42,651 nucleotides of DNA, from the IMG/VR virus record IMGVR_UViG_3300037558_000671, positions 1-42,651 of that record, one strand, 5' to 3'. Each line of letters begins with the position of its first letter. Position 1 is the first letter of the stretch. A program made the position numbers and the translations under genes. The DNA comes from a virus. The notes below the pieces were generated by a model that was not told the origin of the DNA, made no database searches, and saw only the letters and a program-made list of their open reading frames with translations. Shown here in pieces: positions 23,223 to 31,854 of the stretch.

Positions 23223-23324
23223 ATGCCAAACGTTGAATTACGTCAGCGTGTGCGTGAGCAAGCCCAAGCTCTTAAAGAGCAGAAGCTTGTCTATCGCGGT
23301 GTGGCTTACCTTAAAAGCCGCTAA
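23223..23324 (+). CDS. 33-residue peptide under riboswitch control
   Basis: Short ORF with a perfect GGAGG. The first 20 residues are a charged helix (VELRQRVREQAQALKEQ), then KLVYRGVAYLKSR. The Y-R-G-V-x-Y ending is a motif seen in small cyanobacterial proteins (DUF4278-like) and, as I recall, in peptides downstream of this riboswitch. In cyanobacteria glutamine riboswitches control small proteins that tune glutamine synthetase, so a role in nitrogen assimilation is likely but unproven here. It ends 14 bases before hairpin repeat B. Confidence 0.75.
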   Translation: MPNVELRQRVREQAQALKEQKLVYRGVAYLKSR

Positions 23325-23338
23325 GTAGTTCTGTCATT

Positions 23339-23362
23339 GGGAGGTGCAAATCCTCCCTTAGC
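23339..23362 (+). repeat. Hairpin repeat B, after the psbA-peptide cassette
   Basis: GGGAGG (23339-23344), loop TGCAAAT, CCTCCC (23352-23357), then TTAGC. Differs from repeat A (21761-21784) at two positions, one in the loop and one after the stem. The arm-plus-loop also resembles a tRNA T-arm, but no tRNA can be folded around it. Confidence 0.75.
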
Positions 23363-23366
23363 AATT

Positions 23367-23409
23367 GGCACGAGCCGGGTACGCCCGATACCTCGCGCCG
23401 TCTAGACGG
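23367..23409 (+). other. Structured RNA element upstream of the capsid gene
   Basis: GGCACGAG (23367-23374) pairs with CTCGCGCC (23392-23399) apart from one A-C mismatch, and encloses CGGG-TACG-CCCG (23376-23387). Then CCGTC-TA-GACGG (23398-23409) forms a third, partly overlapping stem. The following 70 bases to the capsid start are A/T-rich with no classical ribosome-binding site. It may stabilise or process the abundant capsid mRNA. Confidence 0.5.
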
Positions 23410-23481
23410 TGGGATAGACCACAAAAATTTTGATCGATCGAATTAAGTACAATATTCATTTTCTTTTTTTAGTACATAACA

Positions 23482-24618
23482 ATGGCACATCAGTCTTCTA
23501 CGCTGACCACTAGCCTTACACGGCAAGGTCAAGCTAACTCTGCGGGTGACGCCCGCGCCCTTTATCTCAAGCTGTTCAGTGGCGAGATGTTCAAAGGGTT
23601 CCAGCATAACGCTATCGCTCGCGATCTTGTTATGAAGCGTACACTTACCAACGGTAAGTCTATGCAGTTCATCTACACTGGCCGCACCACGGCTGAGTAC
23701 CACACGCCCGGTAACGCCATCCTTGGCAACGGCGATGGTGCACCTCCGGTGGCCGAGAAGACCATCACTGTTGATGACCTTCTCATCAGCTCTGCCTTCG
23801 TGTACGAGCTGGACGAAACCCTTGCTCACTACGAGCTGCGCGGCGAGATCTCTAAGAAGATCGGCTACGCACTTGCTGAGAAGTATGACCGTCTAATCTT
23901 CCGTGCTGTCACCCGTGGCGCACGTGCTGCATCACCAATTACTAAGTCCAACTTTGTTGAACCCGGTGGTACTCAAATCCGCGTTGGTGCTACCACCAGT
24001 GCTTCTGATGCTTATAATGCTCAGAAACTGACAACCGCTTTCTTCGACGCCGCTGCTGCGATGGATGAAAAAGGCGTCAGTCAAGAAGGACGTGTGGGTA
24101 TTTTGAACCCCCGTCAATACTATGCTCTCATCCAAGAGGTGGGTAACAATGGTCTGATTAACCGTGACGCCCAAGGCTCTGGTCTGCAAAGCGGACAGGG
24201 CGTTGTGGAGATCGCTGGTATTAAGATCTTCAAGTCCATGAACATCCCGTTCTTCTCTCAGTACGGTACTAAGTTCGGCACCGGTTCTGCTACAAACCCC
24301 GGTACCACTAGCCCTGGCAACCTTGGCTCCTTTGTATCTGCTGCTGTCGAAGACGCTGCTGCCGACGTTACTGGCATCAACAACGAGTACGGTGAAGAAA
24401 CCGAATTCGCTAACTCCTGCGGGCTTATCTTCCAGAAGGAAGCCGCTGGTTGTGTTGAGGCTATCGGCCCACAGGTTCAAGTAACCAGTGGAGATGTATC
24501 CGTGGTTTACCAGGGAGACGTAATCCTCGGGCGACTCGCGATGGGGGCGGACTACCTGAACCCTGCTTGTGCTGTTGAGCTGTACGCTGGTACCGCTACT
24601 GCACCTGCTGCATTCTGA
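23482..24618 (+). CDS. Major capsid protein (T7 gp10-like)
   Basis: 378 residues, HK97-type coat protein forming the icosahedral shell. Typical cyanopodovirus opening (SSTLTTSLTRQGQANSAGD), then ALYLKLFSGEM, GRTTAEYHTPGN, and LAEKYDRLIFRAVTRGARA in the spine-helix region, plus ILNPRQYYALIQE in the later domain. Distinctly GC-rich codons compared with other late genes, as expected for a highly expressed gene. Preceded by the structured leader and followed 15 bases later by a strong terminator, just as T7 gene 10 is followed by its main terminator. Confidence 0.97.
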   Translation: MAHQSSTLTTSLTRQGQANSAGDARALYLKLFSGEMFKGFQHNAIARDLVMKRTLTNGKSMQFIYTGRTTAEYHTPGNAILGNGDGAPPVAEKTITVDDLLISSAFVYELDETLAHYELRGEISKKIGYALAEKYDRLIFRAVTRGARAASPITKSNFVEPGGTQIRVGATTSASDAYNAQKLTTAFFDAAAAMDEKGVSQEGRVGILNPRQYYALIQEVGNNGLINRDAQGSGLQSGQGVVEIAGIKIFKSMNIPFFSQYGTKFGTGSATNPGTTSPGNLGSFVSAAVEDAAADVTGINNEYGEETEFANSCGLIFQKEAAGCVEAIGPQVQVTSGDVSVVYQGDVILGRLAMGADYLNPACAVELYAGTATAPAAF

Positions 24619-24632
24619 TTTATTCTCTTATG

Positions 24633-24659
24633 GGGGTGGCTTTGGCTGCCCCTTTTTTT
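24633..24659 (+). terminator. Rho-independent terminator after capsid gene
   Basis: An 8-bp stem GGGGTGGC/GCTGCCCC with two G-T pairs around TTTG, followed by seven T. It is placed where T7 has its principal phage-polymerase terminator, so it should limit transcription of the tail genes relative to capsid. Confidence 0.9.
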
Positions 24660-24663
24660 ATCT

Positions 24664-25281
24664 ATGTCTACTCCCTCTACGATTTCACTCGATACCGAAC
24701 TATCCGCAGTCAACTCTATTCTGGGGAGTATCGGTCAAGCTCCAGTATCTAGCCTTAATTTTAACAACCCAGAAATCTCTTTGATTCACAACTTGCTTCG
24801 TGAAATCAATGTAGATGTACAAAGTGAGGGTTGGCATTTTAACTCAGATAAAAATGTAAAAACATCACCTGACGCTAATGGTTATTTTAACGTTCCTTCT
24901 AACGTGGTACGTTATGACATTACTGATGGTCAAGATAACAGAGATACAAACGTTGTTATCCGCAACGGAAGGTTGTTTGATAAGTACCACCGAACCGATG
25001 TGTTTACAGATGATAAGTACATTGATAGCGTAACACTATTTGAGTTCGCAGTCATCCCTTCTGTGTTTCGGCGCTACATCACTTACCGAGCTGCAGGACG
25101 TGCAGCAACACAACTTATTGCAAACCCACAGCTTGTACAGTTACTTGGATCACAAGAGGCTCAAGCTCGTGCAGCATGTATTGAATATGAATGCGAACAG
25201 GGTGACCATAACTTCATGGGCTGGCCTGATGGTACTTCGTATCAAGCTTATCAACCTTATCATGGACTCCGTCGTCACTAA
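24664..25281 (+). CDS. Tail tubular protein A (T7 gp11-like)
   Basis: 205 residues (T7 gp11 196). Forms the upper ring of the tail between portal and nozzle. The recognised opening is TELSAVNSILGSIGQAPVSSL, followed by an INVDVQSEGWHFN segment and a C-terminal helix (RAAGRAATQLIANPQLVQLL). No leader gap: it begins 5 bases after the terminator T-run. The stop overlaps the gp12-like gene by one base. Confidence 0.93.
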   Translation: MSTPSTISLDTELSAVNSILGSIGQAPVSSLNFNNPEISLIHNLLREINVDVQSEGWHFNSDKNVKTSPDANGYFNVPSNVVRYDITDGQDNRDTNVVIRNGRLFDKYHRTDVFTDDKYIDSVTLFEFAVIPSVFRRYITYRAAGRAATQLIANPQLVQLLGSQEAQARAACIEYECEQGDHNFMGWPDGTSYQAYQPYHGLRRH

Positions 25282-28073
25282 TGACAAGCATTACTCAGAC
25301 CATCCCTAGCCTTACTGGTGGTATCTCACAACAGCCTGACGAATTGATGCTACCAGGTCAGGTAAAAAACCTTGTAAATGCACTTCCTGACATTACAGAT
25401 GGTCTGGTAAAGCGTAATGGCAGTCGTTTTATCGACTCTCTATCCGGTGCTACCAGCACTGGAGCGTGGTTCAGCTACTACCGTGATGAATCAGAAGGTG
25501 CTTATATTGGACAGGTACAGACTAATGGCTCAGTTAATATGTGGAAAGTATCTGATCCTAGCGTAAGTATAAGTATAACTAATAACGTTAGCAGCTATCT
25601 AACTACTGCTGCTACTAATCTCAAGTTCCTTACTGTAAACGATTACACCTTTGTCACGAATACTACTAAAACAGTGACAATGGATACTGCGACTGCTACT
25701 GCTAAACTGCACTCGTACTATGCATTTGTAGAACTGAGGCAGTTGCAACATGGTAGAGAATATAATCTAAACTTATTCAACTCTTCTTCTACTGAAACTG
25801 TTCTTTCAGGTTCTGGTAAAGGTAAAGCAACGCTTATTCAATTAGACGCTAGTTACACCATTGCCTATCCGACTGTTGCTAGAGGTAACAGCCAAACAGG
25901 AATCAGTCCAAGCTTACCTGATCAAGGTACAGAAGTGTACATTGAAGATGAGACTGGTAGTGGCGCTACTGGTAAAAACCTTGCATTTAGAATTACTAAT
26001 ACAGGTCAGGTTCAGATTCAAGAGGGGGCAGGTACCGATGAAGACATCAAATCAGACGACTATGTAGGAATCTATAATCCTACGATTGAACTTCTAAACG
26101 GTGGTTACGGTTGGGCTGTTAATGACACAGTTGATGTAACTCTTAAGGGTGTTACGTATCGAGTCAAGGTCCTTGAAATACAAGAAATTAAACTAAAGCA
26201 AAACATCGGTGTATTCAGACCTAAACCTACTACCTTTAATGGTAACATGACGTTGTCGGCTGAGGACATCCTTAGTCAAGCAGCATCATCCGCTTTAGGT
26301 GTTACAGTTGAACGGGTTGGTAATGGTTTATATCTATCTAGTTCTAGCGAATTTAGTGTAGGAACAAGCCAGCCAGATTTATGGCGTATTCTAGGTGCCA
26401 CTGTAAACGATACATCTTTACTACCTTCTCAATGTAAACATGGTTATATTGCAACCGTATCTAACAGTCAGATAGCTAGTGAAGAAGATTACTATCTTAG
26501 GTTTGTTGGGGACAATGGCATCAGCGGTATTGGCAGTTGGGAAGAGGTAGCTGAGCCTGGTATTAAAATTAGAATTGACAATAGTAAGTTGCCAGTAACT
26601 ATACGTAGGTCTGGTACTAATGCTTTTGTTGTTGATACATTTAAGTTACAAGCTGAAGATGGTACGTTCAGTATCAGTGCTTGGAGTGACCGTGCTGCTG
26701 GTGACGAAGATACTAACCCATTACCATCTTTTATAGGAAACAAGATTTCACAAACATTTTTCCATCGTAACCGTTTAGGTTTTCTAAGCAATGGTAATGT
26801 TATCTTAAGTTCTTCTGGTGATTTGGGTAGATTCTTCAACCAAACTGCTTTGCTGGTTAACCCTAACGATCCTATTGATATTGCAGCTAGTTCTACTGAA
26901 CCTACAGTATTTATTGATAGTATAGAAACAAACACTGGTTTAGTTATTTTTGCTGAAACACAGCAGTTCTTATTACACACTGATAGTGACAACCTATCAC
27001 CAAACACAGGTAAGCTATCAAACATCTCTACTTATCGATACAGTCCTGATGCATCACCTATTTCATTAGGAACTACGATTGCATTCTTAGACAACGCTGG
27101 TGTTAAAGCCAGATTCTTTGAAATGTTTGACGTACGGCGTGAAGGTGAACCGCAAATTATAGAACAAACAAAAAGTGTTCCTGCATTACTTCCAAACGAC
27201 ATTGATGTAATATCAAACAGCAGGGAAAACAATACTGTATTTTTTGTAAAGACAGGTGCTGCTGACATCTATGGATATAGATACTACAACACTGGAGATA
27301 GACGAGTACAATCTGCTTGGTTTAAATGGACTTTACCTCATAACATTGAATACTGTTTTGTTCTGGACGACTCTTTTTACGTAGTGTCTTCTGACTTTAA
27401 ATTATTAGAACTTGTGCTACAAAACAAAGATACACTTAGAACTGTGTCTGGTGATGATTTCTACGGAACAAACAGTTCCTTTGATTATCGTATCCACCTT
27501 GACTCGTCTAGGTCTATCACTGCTGGTTCTTACGATGCTAGTACAGGTGAGACTACTGTTACGTGGTCAAACGCTGTAGGTACTGGTACGGCTGCTGTGG
27601 TTAATACAACTACAGGTGCTGTGTATGTGCAAGCTTCTAAATCAGGTAGTACATATAAATTTAATGGTGACTTCAACGGTCAAACAGTAGTTATTGGATT
27701 CTTGTTTGACATGTCAGTAGAACTTCCTAAATTGTTTCTCAAAAAGAAATCAAACGATATTGTTGTAGCAGACACTAGAGCTGCACTGACCATCCAACGT
27801 GTTAACTTTAGGTTTGGACCTGTTGGTCAGATCGACGTTGAGCTAAAACGTTTAGGTAAATCTTCATTTACTAATACTTTTGATGCTGCATTTCTTGATT
27901 CTTATGATGCAGGAGAAGCACCATTTGTTGCTGAACATACGCACTCTGTTCCTGTATATGAACGGAATCATAATTGTAATGTTATTCTTAAGTCCACACA
28001 CCCTGGCCCAGCAAGCGTCCGCTCCTTGACTTGGGAGGGTGACTATACCCAAATGTTCCACCGACGTGTCTAA
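25281..28073 (+). CDS. Tail tubular protein B, nozzle (T7 gp12-like)
   Basis: 930 residues (T7 gp12 794). Beta-propeller-type nozzle through which DNA leaves. Recognisable parts: PSLTGGISQQPDELMLPGQV at the N-terminus, DGLVKRNGSRF, and FHRNRLGFLSNGNVILSSSGD in the middle. The extra length is in internal beta-rich inserts. Overlaps the gp13-like gene by 35 bases at its frame's first GTG, or 8 bases at the preferred one. Confidence 0.94.
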   Translation: MTSITQTIPSLTGGISQQPDELMLPGQVKNLVNALPDITDGLVKRNGSRFIDSLSGATSTGAWFSYYRDESEGAYIGQVQTNGSVNMWKVSDPSVSISITNNVSSYLTTAATNLKFLTVNDYTFVTNTTKTVTMDTATATAKLHSYYAFVELRQLQHGREYNLNLFNSSSTETVLSGSGKGKATLIQLDASYTIAYPTVARGNSQTGISPSLPDQGTEVYIEDETGSGATGKNLAFRITNTGQVQIQEGAGTDEDIKSDDYVGIYNPTIELLNGGYGWAVNDTVDVTLKGVTYRVKVLEIQEIKLKQNIGVFRPKPTTFNGNMTLSAEDILSQAASSALGVTVERVGNGLYLSSSSEFSVGTSQPDLWRILGATVNDTSLLPSQCKHGYIATVSNSQIASEEDYYLRFVGDNGISGIGSWEEVAEPGIKIRIDNSKLPVTIRRSGTNAFVVDTFKLQAEDGTFSISAWSDRAAGDEDTNPLPSFIGNKISQTFFHRNRLGFLSNGNVILSSSGDLGRFFNQTALLVNPNDPIDIAASSTEPTVFIDSIETNTGLVIFAETQQFLLHTDSDNLSPNTGKLSNISTYRYSPDASPISLGTTIAFLDNAGVKARFFEMFDVRREGEPQIIEQTKSVPALLPNDIDVISNSRENNTVFFVKTGAADIYGYRYYNTGDRRVQSAWFKWTLPHNIEYCFVLDDSFYVVSSDFKLLELVLQNKDTLRTVSGDDFYGTNSSFDYRIHLDSSRSITAGSYDASTGETTVTWSNAVGTGTAAVVNTTTGAVYVQASKSGSTYKFNGDFNGQTVVIGFLFDMSVELPKLFLKKKSNDIVVADTRAALTIQRVNFRFGPVGQIDVELKRLGKSSFTNTFDAAFLDSYDAGEAPFVAEHTHSVPVYERNHNCNVILKSTHPGPASVRSLTWEGDYTQMFHRRV

Positions 28074-28500
28074 GTACATTCACAAGCTTACACCGCAGGT
28101 TGCCTATGAGGTAGCCTGCAACCTTTTACCAGAAGATCGTAAAGAGGTTGAGGAAGGTCATGGACATGATCCAAAAATCATCCTACCTATAGGTGCTAAA
28201 ACACACAACGCTGTTTACTTTAATGTACCTAATGGAGATCTTGCTGGCTGTGCAGGGGTAAACAAACAAGGCGCTATTTGGATGCTTTGTACTCCTGCCA
28301 TTCATAAATATCCAATTACTTTCGCCAGAGAAGCGAAACGCTATGTAGAAGGTCGGTCAGAAAAACTTCTCTGGAACATAGTTGACAAGCGAAACACCAC
28401 CCATCTAAAGCTTCTCAAATTCTTAGGTTTTAAGTTCTTACGCGAGTTAGAGCATGGACCTAACAAACTAACCTTTATAGAATTTTGCCGTGTGCGCTGA
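28066..28500 (+). CDS. Internal virion protein gp13-like (GNAT-fold family)
   Basis: 144 residues from GTG 28066; the frame also has a GTG at 28039 (153 residues) preceded by GGGAGG. Residues SKYIHKLTPQVAYEVACNLLPED and later NAVYFNVPNGDLAGCAGV, then the NTTHLKLLKFLGFKFL helix-turn and TFIEFCR strand, match the phage Gp13/DUF2833 family with an acetyltransferase-like fold and no clear acetyl-CoA motif. In T7 gp13 is needed for morphogenesis. Located between nozzle and gp14 as in T7. Stop overlaps the GTG of the next gene. Confidence 0.82.
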   Translation: MSKYIHKLTPQVAYEVACNLLPEDRKEVEEGHGHDPKIILPIGAKTHNAVYFNVPNGDLAGCAGVNKQGAIWMLCTPAIHKYPITFAREAKRYVEGRSEKLLWNIVDKRNTTHLKLLKFLGFKFLRELEHGPNKLTFIEFCRVR

Positions 28501-29251
28501 ACCCGTAACCATGTTGATGGGGGCAAGCCAAATGGTTGGGGCCATTGCAGGTCATAACAACCAGGTTGCTCAAGTTGACGCTCAAAACAGAAACATTTTA
28601 TCAGGATATAACCAACGAAAAGCAGCATACGAAAAAAGCAACCTAGATAGGGTTGGTTTGTATGCAGCTAAGCTGATTGACGTAGACATCGGTCAAGACG
28701 AAGCCGCACTGTCTGCTAGAAAAGCGGAGTCACAAGTTGATTTAGAGGAAGACATGGCACTTCGTGCTATCCTGGCACAAGACGAAGAACTGCAACTAAA
28801 ACAAATGCAGGCTATGAGCTTTGCTAACGAAGGCGGTAGAGCTAGGAGCTACGGTGTTAACCAGGCTCGTTTAGCTAGCCGTCAACGTGGTAAGCTAGAT
28901 GCAGCCGCTGATGAGTTAGCTATCCAATCATACATTAACAAGCGACAAGCCCGTCAGAAGGGCGACAAGGCTCGCTTAGATCTTTACCGTAATGTCAACC
29001 AAGGGGCTGGTGTTGCTGGTCCTGCTCCAGATGTTCCTGAGTACTTAGATTATCCTAGCCCTATTGGTGCTATTGCTGGTGTAGCTATGGGCGCACTGTC
29101 TGTTGCTTCTGGCGCTGGTGCATTTAGTAATCTTGGCAGCGGAGCCGGAGCCGGAGCCAGTGAGATTATAAACCCAGGAGTGGCTAACATTAACGCAAAT
29201 AACATCGTTACCCCACAAGGTTTGACTAACTTTAACCCCTACGTTGGCTAA
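28490..29251 (+). CDS. Internal virion protein gp14-like
   Basis: 253 residues starting with GTG (MCAEPVTMLMGASQ...), like T7 gp14 (MCWAAAIPIAISG). N-terminal hydrophobic patch, then a long Gln/Ala/Glu-rich helical part (about residues 20-165), and a Gly/Ala-rich end with a possible membrane segment (GAIAGVAMGALSVASGAGAF). In T7, gp14 leaves the core and lodges in the outer membrane to open the ejection channel. Position and pattern fit. Confidence 0.85.
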   Translation: MCAEPVTMLMGASQMVGAIAGHNNQVAQVDAQNRNILSGYNQRKAAYEKSNLDRVGLYAAKLIDVDIGQDEAALSARKAESQVDLEEDMALRAILAQDEELQLKQMQAMSFANEGGRARSYGVNQARLASRQRGKLDAAADELAIQSYINKRQARQKGDKARLDLYRNVNQGAGVAGPAPDVPEYLDYPSPIGAIAGVAMGALSVASGAGAFSNLGSGAGAGASEIINPGVANINANNIVTPQGLTNFNPYVG

Positions 29252-29285
29252 GAATGCAATCGTACTATGTACCAAGTAATTACAC

Positions 29286-31847
29286 ATGAGTTACGCACAA
29301 CAATTTTCAGACCAAACACAATCTTATAATGCTGGTCTGAACTCTTACTTTGCAAGCGTACAGGCTAATTATGAAACTGAAGTAGCTAACGCTGGACGTG
29401 TTGGTGATGACTTAACGGCTTTTGCTGAACTAGGTCAAACAGTAGCAGGTAAGCTTGAAGAACGTAAGAACTATCTAATCAAACAATCAAAACTTAAATA
29501 CTATAACGCTGCACGTGAATTGGTAGCTACTGGTCAGTTTGATCTTCCTAGTGGTGAGTCACCAGAAGAAAAAGAAGAGTTTAATCTTCGTATTAATCAG
29601 GCCATCAAAGCACGGCAAGAGGGAAAACCTGTTGAGTTTGGACACAAACTGCTAAACATTGGTAAACATGACCGTCGTCATTTCCAACAAGGACTTATTG
29701 CTGATGTTGCTGCTCAGCAAGATACCCTTATGAGGCAAATCATCAAGGATGAAAAACTTCCTACTGGAACTGAACGTGAATTAGCTGGCAGCATGTCCAC
29801 TGCTTTTACTAAGTTTATGGACCAAAACCTCATGAACTTTGATGAGCGTGTTGTTTTTTCAGCTATGCCTAACTTTAGCAAAACTATGCAAAAAGTTAAG
29901 CAAAGCTACACCTCTGCTAATAATATTCGTAACTCAGAATTTACGTTACAACGTACTAAAGCTGAGTTTGGGCTTGGTATAACTGACTACGGTCAGGCAT
30001 TAAAACTGCTACAGACAGTGGTCAACCCTAAAAACGGTAAGCCTTACACAAGTGCTGACGCAAATAAAATTATGGTTGACCACCTAAAAAACTTAGCAGG
30101 TCAAGGTGCTTTGTCTCGTGAGGTTGAAAATAGGTATTTTAGCACTAAGCCTGAATGGAGTCCCGACAGGACTTTGGCAGAGCTAAAGCCTGAGTTGTAC
30201 AATGAGATACAAGCTCTTAAGATTGATTATCAATCTAGCAAAGCTGACACTGTTACTAAACAAGCTGCACGTCAAGCAAGGGCTGATGCTGATGCAATCA
30301 TGGGTGACTATTACAGCAAGCTTGAGGCAGGAAAACGTCCTACTGATGCTTGGCAAGAGCTACAGCTTGACAAATGGCGGCAAAAGCATGTTGGTCAAAA
30401 TGAAGACTGGCTTGCTACTTTGATCACCCAAGAAGAGTTTACACAGCTTGAAAAGTTTGAGAACGCTGAAGGCATTGCTGAGCGTGATAGTTATATCATT
30501 GATACTCATCCTGATCTAAAGGGTCTTACTACTAATCAACGCAATGCTTTGTCTCCGTTTATCAAAAGTGAAACTGAAGTAAAAGCAATTGATAAAGAAA
30601 AAAAATTTGCTGAACAACGTATTGATGCTAAGATCAAAACAGTACCTGAAAGTTATGGTACAAATACAAAAGAATTTACGGAGCGAGGCATTGTTATCAG
30701 ACAAAACGCTTTGCGTGAATTAGATCGACAAATTGCAATAAGAGTAGGTAAAGGTGAAAGCTACCAAGATGCTATCCAAAACGCTGCACAAGACATTGTA
30801 GATACTGTAATTACCGTTGATGAAAAAGGAAGAAGCGTACCTAACCCTCAGTTTGATAAATATACTAACAACAGGGTTGATACAAGCGCTTTTAGACAAA
30901 ACCTTTCCACACTTGGTCATGCTATGCAGGACACCCCGTTTGACTCTTTAACGCCTGGTCAATACAAAGTACCACAAGATCTAGCTAAGCATCTAGAACG
31001 ACAAGCTAAAGGTTTGGAAAAAGAAGATCATCCTCTTGTTAAGTCTTTAGCTGAGCTTAATCCTAGGATGTCTAGGCAAGATGTCAAACGTTGGATGCAT
31101 AAAAACCTTAGTACTCCCTACAAACCACAACCTCTTGATGAAGCGATGGAACAAATATCGTACGCTAACCCTACATTACGTGACGTTTATACAGGAAGCC
31201 CTGCTGCAATTACTCGGATGCAGATTAAAAGTGGTAATACAATGCTGACTTTTAATCACCCTGAAACTGTGCATCCTGCTTTACGTGCTAGTGCGGAAGA
31301 CCCTTACTACCATGGTATCGGTATAAACGAAGGCAACCTAGATCAAGCAGGACGTCCTACCGTAAATTATGGTGGACATCTAGATCCTGGTGACAACGCT
31401 CAAAACTTTGGTATTTTTAGTGCATCTAACTCTAGGCAGTCATCTCAATTTAAGACTCCACAAGAAGCAGATGCATATCACAAAGCCCGTTTAGAAACAG
31501 TTAGACAACAATATCGTCCTATATTGGCAAGCTACGGTGTACCAATAACTACTGACGATTATCATTTGTTTATGTTTAACGTTTTGGATCTACACATTCA
31601 ATCCCCCGCTGCTGTTCCTGATTTTGTACGTAGTTTAAAAACTGTTATTGGTCTTGGATTACGTGATGAAGAGCTAGTTGAAGCGGTAGGCTATCAACGT
31701 GCTAGATCTTATATTAATCCAAAAACAGGTAAACTTGAAACGTCCTTCAAAAGTTTTGAGGACTTACAACGTGACCAAACAGATCGGGCTGGTACTATTT
31801 TATCAGGACAAAGAGGTGTGAGAACACGGGGTACTTATTCACTTTAA
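29286..31847 (+). CDS. Internal virion protein gp15-like with C-terminal murein-hydrolase-like domain
   Basis: 853 residues (T7 gp15 747). The N-terminal about 600 residues are a helical rod as in gp15, which forms part of the ejection channel. The last about 190 residues look different: HGIGINEGNLDQAGRP with E682, NYGGHLDPGDNAQNFGIFS with H698 and D700, then YHKARL. This G-x-x-E-G ... Y-x-G-H-x-D-P-G ... N-x-G-x-F-S pattern recalls a muramidase-type domain of cyanobacterial and phage proteins. In T7 the transglycosylase is in gp16, so the activity may be moved to gp15 here. Assignment of the domain is from memory and moderate. Confidence 0.85.
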   Translation: MSYAQQFSDQTQSYNAGLNSYFASVQANYETEVANAGRVGDDLTAFAELGQTVAGKLEERKNYLIKQSKLKYYNAARELVATGQFDLPSGESPEEKEEFNLRINQAIKARQEGKPVEFGHKLLNIGKHDRRHFQQGLIADVAAQQDTLMRQIIKDEKLPTGTERELAGSMSTAFTKFMDQNLMNFDERVVFSAMPNFSKTMQKVKQSYTSANNIRNSEFTLQRTKAEFGLGITDYGQALKLLQTVVNPKNGKPYTSADANKIMVDHLKNLAGQGALSREVENRYFSTKPEWSPDRTLAELKPELYNEIQALKIDYQSSKADTVTKQAARQARADADAIMGDYYSKLEAGKRPTDAWQELQLDKWRQKHVGQNEDWLATLITQEEFTQLEKFENAEGIAERDSYIIDTHPDLKGLTTNQRNALSPFIKSETEVKAIDKEKKFAEQRIDAKIKTVPESYGTNTKEFTERGIVIRQNALRELDRQIAIRVGKGESYQDAIQNAAQDIVDTVITVDEKGRSVPNPQFDKYTNNRVDTSAFRQNLSTLGHAMQDTPFDSLTPGQYKVPQDLAKHLERQAKGLEKEDHPLVKSLAELNPRMSRQDVKRWMHKNLSTPYKPQPLDEAMEQISYANPTLRDVYTGSPAAITRMQIKSGNTMLTFNHPETVHPALRASAEDPYYHGIGINEGNLDQAGRPTVNYGGHLDPGDNAQNFGIFSASNSRQSSQFKTPQEADAYHKARLETVRQQYRPILASYGVPITTDDYHLFMFNVLDLHIQSPAAVPDFVRSLKTVIGLGLRDEELVEAVGYQRARSYINPKTGKLETSFKSFEDLQRDQTDRAGTILSGQRGVRTRGTYSL

Positions 31848-31854
31848 TTAAACT

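Noticed and set aside
23339-23409. Possible tRNA because the hairpin resembles a T-arm
   Set aside because: No acceptor, D-arm or anticodon arm can be built from the flanks, and there is no CCA-adjacent discriminator in the right place.
23932-24480. 182-codon reverse ORF inside the major capsid gene
   Set aside because: Shadow of the biased codons of a highly expressed + strand gene; no recognisable domain and no start signal.
26492-27025. 177-codon reverse ORF inside the gp12-like gene
   Set aside because: Shadow ORF; the + strand protein is well supported through this region.
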